A stretch of 36,765 nucleotides of DNA from a virus: positions 1 to 36,765 of the IMG/VR virus record IMGVR_UViG_3300042514_000228, one strand, 5' to 3'. This document shows positions 8,227-13,495 of the stretch, one piece after another (the first letter of the stretch is position 1; each line of letters opens with the position of its first letter). The notes beneath the pieces are model-generated. The model was given only the letters and a program-made list of their open reading frames with translations. It did no database searches and was not told the DNA's origin. The translations under genes and the position numbers were made by a program.

Positions 8227-8438
8227 TAGCACTATTAGCACAATTAACCGTACAACAAGCGGTTCGAGTATCGGGAAAAATGTATATGCCCGATTCTTAT
8301 TTTAACCCAATAGAGGTTTTAGAAAATTGGTATATTTCAGCGGAGGAGGTTAGGGATTGTGTTAATCCTGAATTTGCTTGGGTTAATGAATTGCAAATTG
8401 TAGAGGTTGAAATACCAACAGAAAATGAAATTCAGTAG
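8223..8438 (+). CDS. Small protein downstream of the adhesin
   Basis: This is a 71-residue protein whose ATG overlaps the adhesin stop (ATGA), so it is probably co-translated with it. It contains 'VSGKMYMPDSYFNPIEVLEN' and 'WYISAEEVRDCVNPEFAWV' and ends in an acidic tail. Short proteins of this sort often follow receptor-binding genes in Bacteroidetes phages and could be tip subunits or chaperones, but I do not recognise a named family. No signal peptide or membrane segment is evident. Confidence 0.55.
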   Translation: MIALLAQLTVQQAVRVSGKMYMPDSYFNPIEVLENWYISAEEVRDCVNPEFAWVNELQIVEVEIPTENEIQ

Positions 8439-8655
8439 CCACTACATTCGTTTCACACTTGCATTCATCGTGTACATTAGCGCGATGGGTTACGTTTTTG
8501 CAGCTTCATTCTTAACTATCCCAACGGAGAACCAGCGCACTATTGATACGGCCATCGGGTTTGCCTTTGGCATCGTTACATCGGTAGCATCATATTATTT
8601 CGGCAGTTCGCAGGGTTCTGCCGACAAAGACAAACGAAACAATGGCACACTTTAA
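8425..8655 (+). CDS. Small two-helix membrane protein (holin-like)
   Basis: This is a 76-residue protein from the ATG at 8425 (an upstream TTG at 8407 is rejected). It has two hydrophobic helices, about residues 8-30 ('FTLAFIVYISAMGYVFAASF') and 41-61 ('IDTAIGFAFGIVTSVASYYF'), and a short charged tail ending 'DKDKRNNGTL'. Size, topology and position after the tail-tip genes fit a holin, which would permeabilise the inner membrane at lysis. Sequence alone cannot separate a holin from another small membrane protein. It overlaps both neighbours by 14 bases. Confidence 0.5.
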   Translation: MKFSSHYIRFTLAFIVYISAMGYVFAASFLTIPTENQRTIDTAIGFAFGIVTSVASYYFGSSQGSADKDKRNNGTL

Positions 8656-8968
8656 GGCAATGGAAGCAGAGGGAATAGGCGCAATTATTACGGCAATCGG
8701 AGGGCTTGCGGGCGGTGCGTGGGGCGGCATTCGATTGGGCAAGAACCAGCAACTCGAAGAAGTAAAAGGGCTAATTACGCAATATAAGGAAGCTAACGAA
8801 TTTACCAAAGGCGAGATGGCAGACATAAAAGAAAGCCTGAGCGAAACAAGGCAACTTCACCGAGAATGTGAGGACGGCCGCAAAGGTTTGGAGGTGAAAG
8901 TTGACGGGCTGCAAAACGAAATGAAACGCATGGAGTTAATTATACTCAAACACATTAAAGCAGACTAA
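8642..8968 (+). CDS. Membrane-anchored coiled-coil protein (lysis candidate)
   Basis: This is a 108-residue protein. A Gly/Ala-rich hydrophobic segment ('GIGAIITAIGGLAGGAWGGI') lies at about residues 11-30, followed by a long charged, probably coiled-coil helix to the end. This is the architecture of small lysis or spanin-like proteins and of some holin partners. It overlaps the preceding membrane protein and is followed by a basic peptide through TAATG coupling. A structural role is possible, and there is no enzymatic motif. Confidence 0.5.
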   Translation: MAHFKAMEAEGIGAIITAIGGLAGGAWGGIRLGKNQQLEEVKGLITQYKEANEFTKGEMADIKESLSETRQLHRECEDGRKGLEVKVDGLQNEMKRMELIILKHIKAD

Positions 8969-9081
8969 TGGCAAAGATTATCGTAGGGGGCAAATTTAAG
9001 CCCCGTGTTAAGCGCAAATTGAGAAGACATAGTAAGTATAGGGCGAAGGGGTTTAAGGCGTACAGAGGGCAAGGGAGATAA
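8968..9081 (+). CDS. 37-residue Lys/Arg-rich peptide
   Basis: The ATG overlaps the preceding stop (TAATG) and opens a 37-codon frame: 'MAKIIVGGKFKPRV' followed by 'KRKLRRHSKYRAKGFK' and 'AYRGQGR'. More than a third of the residues are Lys or Arg, so it is a strongly basic, nucleic-acid-binding-like peptide. Nothing else occupies these bases. A minor virion DNA-associated peptide or a small regulator is conceivable; no family is recognised. Confidence 0.5.
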   Translation: MAKIIVGGKFKPRVKRKLRRHSKYRAKGFKAYRGQGR

Positions 9082-9084
9082 TAC

Positions 9085-9092
9085 TATATTTG
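9085..9092 (+). promoter_or_regulatory. Bacteroidetes -7 element TATATTTG, leaderless configuration
   Basis: TATATTTG matches TAnnTTTG and lies only four bases before the ATG at 9097. In this promoter class transcription starts about 4-6 bases after the element, so the mRNA would begin at or next to the start codon. No clear TTG lies about 19 bases upstream, so the -33 half is weak. Confidence 0.5.
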
Positions 9093-9096
9093 TCGC

Positions 9097-10104
9097 ATGG
9101 CATTATCGGGAGAAGTCGTGAAGGAAGCATTACTAAAGTGGCCTGACTTGCCATCGCTTACATTAGCCCGTAAGTTGCATGAAGATAACCCCGAAGTATT
9201 TACAAGCGTTGGGGCTGCAAGGTGTTCAATTCGCTACTATCGCGGCACACATGGCAAAGTAAGCAGAAAGCAAAGGAAACTCGAAAAACCACAACCAGCA
9301 ATGCAAGCTACAGCAATGGGAATACCCAATCCTTTCTACTTACCCGAAAGCGATGAAGTAGAATGGGAGCCATACATCATACCGCCATCGGTTACGCGGT
9401 TACTAATCCTTTCAGATGTGCATATCCCTTACCACAATGTCGAGGCCGTTACGTTGGCTTTGCAGTACGGCAAGGATAGGAACGTGAACGGCATAATGCT
9501 GAACGGAGATATTCTCGATTTTTACGGGCTATCTACATTCGAGAAAGACCCTCGCAAAAGACGGTTCTCAGCGGAGTTGGAAATGGGTAGGGAGTTTTTG
9601 AAGATACTCCGCAAAGAGTTTGACGGTGTGCCAATTTACTTTAAGTTGGGCAACCATTGCGAACGATACGAACGCTACCTTAGAATTAAAGCACCTGAAT
9701 TATTAGATGTTCCTGAATTTAGAATGGATGTATTATTAAAATTCGGAGAGTACAAAGTTGAACTTATAGACGATAAGCGAATCGTTAAATTCGGGAAACT
9801 CAATATAATGCATGGTCACGAATTTGGTAAATCTGTTTTCTCGCCAGTTAACCCCGCACGAGGGTTATACATGAGAGGTAAAGAAAACTGTATAGCGGGG
9901 CACAACCATCAAACAAGTAGCCATGTTGAGCCTACCATGAACGGGCACGTTATTAACACGTGGTCAACTGGATGTTTGTGTGAGTTGCATCCCTCGTATA
10001 TGCCTATTAATAAATGGAATCTTGGGTTTGCTTATGTCGAACGCGAATTGAATGATGAATTTACGGTGCATAATCACACTATTGTAAACGGCAAAATTCG
10101 TTAG
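9097..10104 (+). CDS. Calcineurin-like metallophosphoesterase
   Basis: This is a 335-residue protein with the full set of metallophosphoesterase metal-binding motifs: 'LSDVHIP' (D107, H109), 'NGDILD' (D138), 'LGNHCE' (N186, H187), 'HGHEFG' (H239, H241) and 'GHNH' (H269, H271). Enzymes with this dimetal centre hydrolyse phosphoesters such as nucleotides, nucleic acid ends or phosphoproteins; the substrate cannot be read here. Residues 1 to about 60 are a separate helical segment that resembles a DNA-binding or packing domain. It starts a short unit with its own promoter-like site, upstream of an HNH-type gene, which points to nucleic acid processing. Confidence 0.88.
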   Translation: MALSGEVVKEALLKWPDLPSLTLARKLHEDNPEVFTSVGAARCSIRYYRGTHGKVSRKQRKLEKPQPAMQATAMGIPNPFYLPESDEVEWEPYIIPPSVTRLLILSDVHIPYHNVEAVTLALQYGKDRNVNGIMLNGDILDFYGLSTFEKDPRKRRFSAELEMGREFLKILRKEFDGVPIYFKLGNHCERYERYLRIKAPELLDVPEFRMDVLLKFGEYKVELIDDKRIVKFGKLNIMHGHEFGKSVFSPVNPARGLYMRGKENCIAGHNHQTSSHVEPTMNGHVINTWSTGCLCELHPSYMPINKWNLGFAYVERELNDEFTVHNHTIVNGKIR

Positions 10105-10119
10105 TATCAATATATTTCG

Positions 10120-10127
10120 TATCTTCG
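10120..10127 (+). promoter_or_regulatory. Promoter-like TATCTTCG
   Basis: TATCTTCG is a one-base variant of TAnnTTTG, located 16 bases before the ATG at 10144. A similar variant (TACCTTCG) precedes 20570. The -33 region has no clear TTG, so this is a weak call supported mainly by position in a short intergenic gap. Confidence 0.4.
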
Positions 10128-10143
10128 TGCAAAACATGAAGAT

Positions 10144-10533
10144 ATGCAATTCGATAAATTAGAGTGGCAACGCAATAGGCGAGCAAACAACGATAACAGT
10201 TGGACAAAGAAATACGAAAAGACAAAAAAGGGCTTTTTGGTCAGGATGTACAGGAACATGAAAAGTAGAACCTGTGGCATTCAAAAAAAGAAAAGCCATT
10301 TGTATTTAGGTTTAACCCTATTGGAAAAGGATTTGTTTTATGACTGGGCTTTAAGTTCGGAGCAATTCCATGCAATGTTTTCAGCTTGGGAATTATCCAA
10401 CTACCATAGGAAGTTAACCCCTACTGTTGATAGGATTGATTCCGAGTTTGGGTACATTGTAGAAAATATGCAATGGCTTACCCATTCTGAAAATAGTAGA
10501 AAAGGGGTTAATTCAAAAAACGCCAAGCTATGA
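10144..10533 (+). CDS. HNH-type endonuclease, probably homing
   Basis: This is a 129-residue basic protein. The C-terminal third has the signature 'KLTPTVDRIDSEFGYIVENM' followed by 'QWLTHSENSRKG', a pattern seen in phage HNH-like and homing-type nucleases ('DRID..GY...N.QW....N..K'). The N-terminus is rich in Lys/Arg and suits DNA binding. Such enzymes nick or cut DNA; free-standing ones often spread by homing and can also help packaging. It lies between the phosphoesterase and a small conserved gene and overlaps the latter by four bases. The classical HNH histidine pair is not obvious, so catalytic competence is uncertain. Confidence 0.6.
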   Translation: MQFDKLEWQRNRRANNDNSWTKKYEKTKKGFLVRMYRNMKSRTCGIQKKKSHLYLGLTLLEKDLFYDWALSSEQFHAMFSAWELSNYHRKLTPTVDRIDSEFGYIVENMQWLTHSENSRKGVNSKNAKL

Positions 10534-10721
10534 GCCTACGTTATGAGCAAGAAGCATCTTTGCTAATTACACGGGAGTTTCTGCTCGACCTATTGAATAC
10601 CAGCACACGACCAAAGACCGTTAAGCAATTAAAGGAAAGGGCGCGGAGGTGTTTAAGGCATTACCCACCGTTGGATGTAGATGGTTCGCCTATCTTTTCA
10701 AACGATTCAAACGTACGATAA
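10530..10721 (+). CDS. Small conserved phage protein, function unknown
   Basis: This is a 63-residue protein overlapping the HNH stop. It has a helical first half ('ITREFLLDLLNTSTRPKTVK') and a motif 'RARRCLRHYPPLDVDG' that recurs in small proteins of Bacteroidetes phages. No function is known to me. A hairpin terminator follows at 10738, closing the unit that starts at 9097. Confidence 0.55.
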   Translation: MSLRYEQEASLLITREFLLDLLNTSTRPKTVKQLKERARRCLRHYPPLDVDGSPIFSNDSNVR

Positions 10722-10737
10722 TTTCGGACGGTTAAAT

Positions 10738-10760
10738 AGTAAGGGTATAGGCTTACTTTT
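10738..10760 (+). terminator. Rho-independent terminator
   Basis: AGTAAG (10738-10743) pairs with CTTACT (10752-10757), with an 8-base loop and a T-run after. It ends the 9097-10721 gene set before the non-coding control region. Confidence 0.65.
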
Positions 10761-10770
10761 TAGCGAATAA

Positions 10771-10802
10771 GTCAGTTCATAGGCTGACGTTTACTATATT
10801 TG
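10771..10802 (+). promoter_or_regulatory. Promoter TATATTTG with adjacent dyad GTCAG/CTGAC
   Basis: TATATTTG (10795-10802) is a full match to the Bacteroidetes -7 element. Immediately upstream, GTCAG (10771-10775) and CTGAC (10784-10788) form an inverted repeat with an 8-base spacer, placed where a -33 region or operator would be. No ORF follows for nearly 400 bases, so the promoter most likely makes a non-coding RNA. Confidence 0.6.
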
Positions 10803-10805
10803 CAC

Positions 10806-10934
10806 CAACAGTACCCGAACGCTTACCATTCAGAACAGCGTACCAGTTAGGGTCTTTTACCAGCTAACGGATAGCATCCAATGGCCGACCCGTTGTGAGG
10901 TTTGTGGTTATCCTTGCAACGGGTTTCTTTTTTT
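10806..10934 (+). ncRNA. Candidate structured non-coding RNA, unit A
   Basis: This is a transcript of about 129 nt expected from the promoter at 10795. Visible helices are ACGC/GCGT (10819-10822 with 10838-10841), GTTAG/CTAAC (10846-10850 with 10864-10868) with an inner GGT/ACC, and a strong terminator hairpin. The hairpin pairs ACCCGTTG (10888-10895) with CAACGGGT (10917-10924), continues inwards through TG/TG wobbles and AGG/CCT, and is followed by TTCTTTTTTT. The only frame in the region crosses terminators and promoters and is not credible. Whether it acts as an antisense, regulatory or leader RNA is unknown. Confidence 0.6.
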
Positions 10935-10952
10935 ATGATTGTAATTTCAATT

Positions 10953-10989
10953 GGTTACAATTTGTAACCGACTCATTTTTTTATCTTTG
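10953..10989 (+). promoter_or_regulatory. Promoter with palindromic operator in the -33 region
   Basis: TTG (10962-10964), 17 bases, TATCTTTG (10982-10989) fits the Bacteroidetes promoter pattern. The -33 part lies inside a perfect inverted repeat, GGTTACAATTTGTAACC (10953-10969), with 8-bp arms around one base. A dimeric repressor bound here would cover the -33 element. This promoter drives unit B. Confidence 0.7.
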
Positions 10990-10993
10990 TATC

Positions 10994-11100
10994 AATCAAA
11001 CTTGGCATGCCCCTGATTTAAGCACACTTTGCCGAGTCTTTTCGACCCGTTGCTTTAGGTTCGTGATTCACACGGACGGCAACGGGTTTATTTTTATTTA
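10994..11100 (+). ncRNA. Candidate structured non-coding RNA, unit B
   Basis: This is a transcript of about 107 nt expected from the promoter at 10982. ACTTGGCA (11000-11007) pairs with TGCCGAGT (11030-11037; 8 bp, one G-U). The terminator hairpin pairs ACCCGTTGC (11045-11053) with GCAACGGGT (11079-11087), contains an inner hairpin GTTCGTG/CACGGAC (11059-11065 with 11071-11077), and is followed by a T-rich tract. The outer terminator arm is the same as in unit A, so the units may be related. No credible ORF is inside. Confidence 0.6.
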
Positions 11101-11185
11101 TTTTCGCTTTTGTAAGTTTTATGCTATTTATATAGAAAACGAATTGTACTTTTGTCCTATCAAATAACCACAAAAACAAACCACA
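11097..11185 (+). promoter_or_regulatory. Promoter/leader module, copy 1
   Basis: This is an 89-base module preceding a small gene and repeated at 17388-17477. It contains a 24-base block (11097-11120) identical to 17388-17411 and beginning TTTATTTTCGC. After a divergent stretch comes the -7 element TACTTTTG (11147-11154), and then a leader that matches the other copy at 25 of 31 positions, including the shared core CAAATAACCACAAA. The -7 to ATG distance is 31 bases in both. The upstream block lies near -44 to -20 relative to the -7 element and may be an activator or repressor site. Confidence 0.7.
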
Positions 11186-11332
11186 ATGGAAACCATTTTT
11201 GAATCAAAAGAATTTACAATCAAGTATAACGGAGGCAAAACATTTATGTTAATTGACCCGACTGGACATTGTGTATTTGCAACTAACTCTTTGAGAAAGT
11301 GCAAAAATTACTACACTCGAATTTTCGCATAA
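11186..11332 (+). CDS. Small protein behind the duplicated promoter, copy 1
   Basis: This is a 48-residue ORF: 'METIFESKEFTIKYNGGKTF' then 'MLIDPTGHCVFATNSLRKC' and a basic aromatic tail. The start is chosen because the AC-rich leader (ACAAACCACAATG) matches that of the gene at 17478. No family is recognised. The short strand-turn-strand pattern resembles the product of 17478 in style but not in clear sequence. Expression from a dedicated promoter suggests a small early regulatory or anti-host protein. Confidence 0.6.
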   Translation: METIFESKEFTIKYNGGKTFMLIDPTGHCVFATNSLRKCKNYYTRIFA

Positions 11333-11400
11333 CTAACCAACCAGCATCCGAACGGGGGCGATAACTTCAAACCCACTCAACTACACAAAACCAAACCACG

Positions 11401-11664
11401 ATGACCACACTAACCCAACTTGAAACCGCGCTAATTGACACGCCAAACCTTAGCGAATTGGCAAAACTAAAAGGACAAATTGCAGCTGTAAGGTTGCAAG
11501 CCGAAACCTCCGCACACATCGAATGCGACAAAGTAACGCTGGGCGAACTTGCACGTGCTTTGCAAGTGGAAAGCCATTGGAACGGGCGCACGTATAGCCT
11601 AACGATTGAAAACGGGGCGCATTTTGTAATACTTCAAACGCCTGTAATTGTAAGCGCAAAATGA
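11401..11664 (+). CDS. Hypothetical protein
   Basis: This is an 87-residue protein beginning at an ATG with an AC-rich leader (AAACCAAACCACG). The first half is helical ('LIDTPNLSELAKLKGQIAAV'); the second half has 'VTLGELARALQVESHWNGRT' and a beta-rich end. No family is recognised. Its stop overlaps the next start (ATGA), so it is co-translated with the DnaA-IV-like protein and may work with it. The 68 bases before it hold no gene or clear hairpin. Confidence 0.5.
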   Translation: MTTLTQLETALIDTPNLSELAKLKGQIAAVRLQAETSAHIECDKVTLGELARALQVESHWNGRTYSLTIENGAHFVILQTPVIVSAK

Positions 11665-12032
11665 AAATGACAGCAGAACAACTGGCCGCCATAAAGCAAC
11701 GGCTAAGTGAGCGCAAATTCCTACCCGATGTAAGTGTTGAGGGGCTATGTATTGCCGCAATGCGAGTACATCAGATAGAATGGGAGCAGATAACAAGAAA
11801 GTCGAACCTTCCGCACGTTGTGAAATGTCGGGAACAAATAGCCTACGTTATCTACACCTACATCAACCAGTCTACGTACTTGGACATGGGTAAGTTGCTA
11901 AATAGAACCCATGCTACAATAATCCACAACGTAAGGCAAGCAAGGGCATACATATCAATTGAGCCAAAGTATAAGCATCAAATTGAAACAATAGTAAAGT
12001 TGGCAAAAGAATGGGAACAAGAGCAGAAATAA
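11661..12032 (+). CDS. DnaA domain IV-like DNA-binding protein
   Basis: This is a 123-residue protein whose C-terminal half resembles the DnaA DNA-binding domain. 'VVKCREQIAYVIYTYI' corresponds to the first helices ('R...R..A.yl'), 'YLDMGKLLNRTHATIIHNVR' corresponds to the signature with 'GRDHSTVLH', and another helix follows. In DnaA this domain reads 9-bp boxes at the replication origin. There is no AAA+ ATPase, so it would bind DNA without opening it. It lies upstream of an array of 9-mers at 12522-12761, which makes it a natural candidate to bind them. It is translationally coupled to both neighbours. Confidence 0.7.
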   Translation: MKMTAEQLAAIKQRLSERKFLPDVSVEGLCIAAMRVHQIEWEQITRKSNLPHVVKCREQIAYVIYTYINQSTYLDMGKLLNRTHATIIHNVRQARAYISIEPKYKHQIETIVKLAKEWEQEQK

Positions 12033-12199
12033 TCCGCGCCCTACTACTTCAAGGCAGCTACTCCGTTGTCGACTTACAAGCCCACGTTAGCCGAATACAA
12101 CAACGCAAGAAGTGGAGTGATAGCGTGATTGAAAATGAGTTGAAGAAGTTGCCAGTTACTAAGGATGGAAACCTTTACACTATTGAGCCATGCCAGTAA
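12011..12199 (+). CDS. Small winged-helix-like protein
   Basis: This is a 62-residue protein. It has a helix-turn-helix-like order: 'AEIIRALLLQGSYSVVDLQA' followed by 'WSDSVIENELKKLPVTKDGN' and 'LYTIE', the last two looking like a wing. The start overlaps the previous gene by 22 bases and the stop overlaps the next start, so it belongs to the same operon. A DNA-binding accessory role near the origin is plausible but not shown by any family match. Confidence 0.45.
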   Translation: MGTRAEIIRALLLQGSYSVVDLQAHVSRIQQRKKWSDSVIENELKKLPVTKDGNLYTIEPCQ

Positions 12200-12471
12200 A
12201 CAAGTCCGCTTTCAAACGTTACCTTGTAATCATTCGCGAGCTTCGAGGTGCCAGCTACGATATGCCACTATCAAGGTTTGCTTTAGCCGATAAGGTTAAC
12301 TCGTCCCTGGGAAATGATATTTCTGCGGCAACCGTTGAAAAGGATATCCATACGCTGCGGCATGATAGCGACCTTGCGTTTTTCGTTCCAATCCGAGCGC
12401 GTAAGTTAGGGTATTGGATTGAGGACGACTACCTACTTTCTGCACACATCGCCAAAACGTGGCGCATCTAA
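12190..12471 (+). CDS. HTH transcriptional regulator-like protein
   Basis: This is a 93-residue protein resembling the N-terminal helix-turn-helix half of WYL-type regulators of Bacteroidetes. It has 'SAFKRYLVIIRELRG', then 'ISAATVEKDIHTLRHDSDLA' (the recognition helix region), then 'GYWIEDDYLLSAHI'. The ligand-sensing WYL half is missing, so this is either a short stand-alone regulator or a shortened family member. It is the last gene before the terminator and the 478-base gap, so the gap's palindromes and 9-mers could be its sites. Confidence 0.55.
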   Translation: MPVNKSAFKRYLVIIRELRGASYDMPLSRFALADKVNSSLGNDISAATVEKDIHTLRHDSDLAFFVPIRARKLGYWIEDDYLLSAHIAKTWRI

Positions 12472-12476
12472 ACACT

Positions 12477-12506
12477 AAAGAGCCTCCATATGGGGGCTCT
12501 TTGTTT
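12477..12506 (+). terminator. Strong rho-independent terminator
   Basis: An 11-bp stem (12477-12487 with 12492-12502) has one G-U pair and an ATAT tetraloop, and is followed by TTTGTTT. It closes the operon of small DNA-binding proteins and isolates the repeat-rich gap. Confidence 0.85.
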
Positions 12507-12512
12507 GGTAGG

Positions 12513-12761
12513 TGTAAAGTCTTTACAGTAGATTTTGGCAGCACTTTACAGTAACTTTATAGCATTGGCGCGGCTTTGAGAAATGTTTACTGTAAAATTT
12601 TACTGTAAAGTTGGATTATGAAAATAAAAAAGGCAAAACAAAAAATTCTAAAATTTTCAATTAGGTGTCAAATTTTACAGTAAAACCTTCTACATCCCGC
12701 ATAAACATTGATTTTTTAGTGTAAAGTAGGTGTAAAATTACTTTACAGTAGGTTTACAGTA
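12513..12761. repeat. Array of seven TTTACAGTA 9-mers (origin or operator candidate)
   Basis: TTTACAGTA occurs at 12522-12530, 12545-12553, 12674-12682, 12742-12750 and 12753-12761, and in inverse orientation (TACTGTAAA) at 12588-12596 and 12601-12609. Two larger dyads overlap it: TGTAAAGTCTTTACA at 12513-12527, and TGTAAAGTA/TACTTTACA at 12720-12728 with 12739-12747. The stretch between 12610 and 12720 is very A/T-rich. Clustering in a gene-free gap just before the primase-helicase genes suits an iteron-type replication origin; a multi-site operator for the promoter at 12791 is the alternative. Confidence 0.75.
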
Positions 12762-12768
12762 TATTTTT

Positions 12769-12798
12769 TTGTTTGAATCAAAATTATGTTTATATTTG
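12769..12798 (+). promoter_or_regulatory. Strong Bacteroidetes-type promoter for the replication operon
   Basis: TTG (12769-12771), a 19-base spacer, and TATATTTG (12791-12798) is the best consensus match in the window. The last 9-mer of the array ends only eight bases upstream, so a protein bound to the array could control it. Expected start of transcription is about 12803. Confidence 0.8.
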
Positions 12799-12802
12799 CA
12801 CC

Positions 12803-12949
12803 CGTTCGGAGTATCGCCCGAATCAAATACATGAAGCTAAAAAACAAACTTTACTAAAAAATCCTTCACGGGGCAACCTCCGCAAAGCCGTCTTCATGTG
12901 GCTTGCGTAGGGTCGACTGATAACCGATGCCCCGTGACGGTATTTTGTC
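12803..12949 (+). promoter_or_regulatory. Structured 5' leader with predicted pseudoknot
   Basis: This leader of about 147 nt has a nested set of helices. There is a 5' hairpin GTTCGG/CCGAAT (12804-12809 with 12818-12823). A closing stem pairs TCACGGGGC (12866-12874) with GCCCCGTGA (12929-12937), 9 bp. Inside it an 11-bp stem (CCT-CGCAA-GCC at 12877-12889 with GGC-TTGCG-AGG at 12900-12911) carries a 10-base loop, and eight bases of that loop, CTTCATGT (12892-12899), are exactly complementary to ACATGAAG at 12829-12836 upstream, giving a pseudoknot. A small TGAC/GTCA hairpin covers the base before and the first base of the ATG at 12950. A riboswitch, autoregulatory leader or processed ncRNA are all possible. 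Confidence 0.7.
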
Positions 12950-13495
12950 ATGAACAAGAAAACAATTAATGAAGAATTGGATGCTTTATTCTCGGAGTCT
13001 ATTTGGTTTGAGGATAAGGAACAAGCAAAAGCCAGCTTTAATGCTTTAATGAAGCTAGTAGATGAACTATCTAAAAGCCCACGCGATTATGAGTATTACG
13101 AAATTTTTGCAACAGCATTAGATAAAGAGCCTAAAGAAATAAAAAGGTTCAATAATCTTTTAGTGATTCAGTTAATTACTGGATTATGGCGCGAAAAATT
13201 AAAGCCGATTGAAATATGGAATCGTGCGTACAACTCTACTCAAATAACTACTCAAACATTTACCGATTGCAATATCATTACGGTAGATGTAACCGACACG
13301 GGATTTAAAGGCGGTGATGCTGGACATGGTTGCGTAGTAAAATTTTCAATTACAGACGTTGCTTCGACCTGTATGTATGTTAATGGTATGGAAGCAAGTT
13401 TTTTTGAACTTGAATTACGTGGTGATTCTGAAAGACGTACTTTTTTAGATGCGCTAAAGTTTGCAGTAGATATAATTGAAACAAACAACAAATGA
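12950..13495 (+). CDS. Hypothetical protein leading the replication operon
   Basis: This is a 181-residue protein behind the strong promoter and structured leader. The first half is helical and acidic ('NEELDALFSESIWFEDKEQA', 'ALMKLVDELSKSPRDYEYYE'). The second half is beta-rich with 'DVTDTGFKGGDAGHGCVVKF' and 'MEASFFELELRGDSERRTFL'. I recognise no family. The stop overlaps the primase start (ATGA), so the two are made together, and an accessory or regulatory role in replication is inferred from that. If the leader is autoregulatory, this product is the first candidate ligand. Confidence 0.55.
   Translation: MNKKTINEELDALFSESIWFEDKEQAKASFNALMKLVDELSKSPRDYEYYEIFATALDKEPKEIKRFNNLLVIQLITGLWREKLKPIEIWNRAYNSTQITTQTFTDCNIITVDVTDTGFKGGDAGHGCVVKFSITDVASTCMYVNGMEASFFELELRGDSERRTFLDALKFAVDIIETNNK

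Noticed and set aside
10895-11167. A 90-residue + strand frame
   Set aside because: It runs through two terminators, a palindrome and two promoters, and the residues are Phe/Cys/Tyr-rich; the non-coding structure explains these bases better.
12513-12761. CRISPR array from the short repeats in the gap
   Set aside because: Repeats are 9 bases, occur in both orientations, and have irregular spacing and no spacers or cas genes.
12513-12761. Standard DnaA boxes (TTATNCACA)
   Set aside because: The repeated 9-mer TTTACAGTA does not match the DnaA box consensus; only a phage-specific site is proposed.
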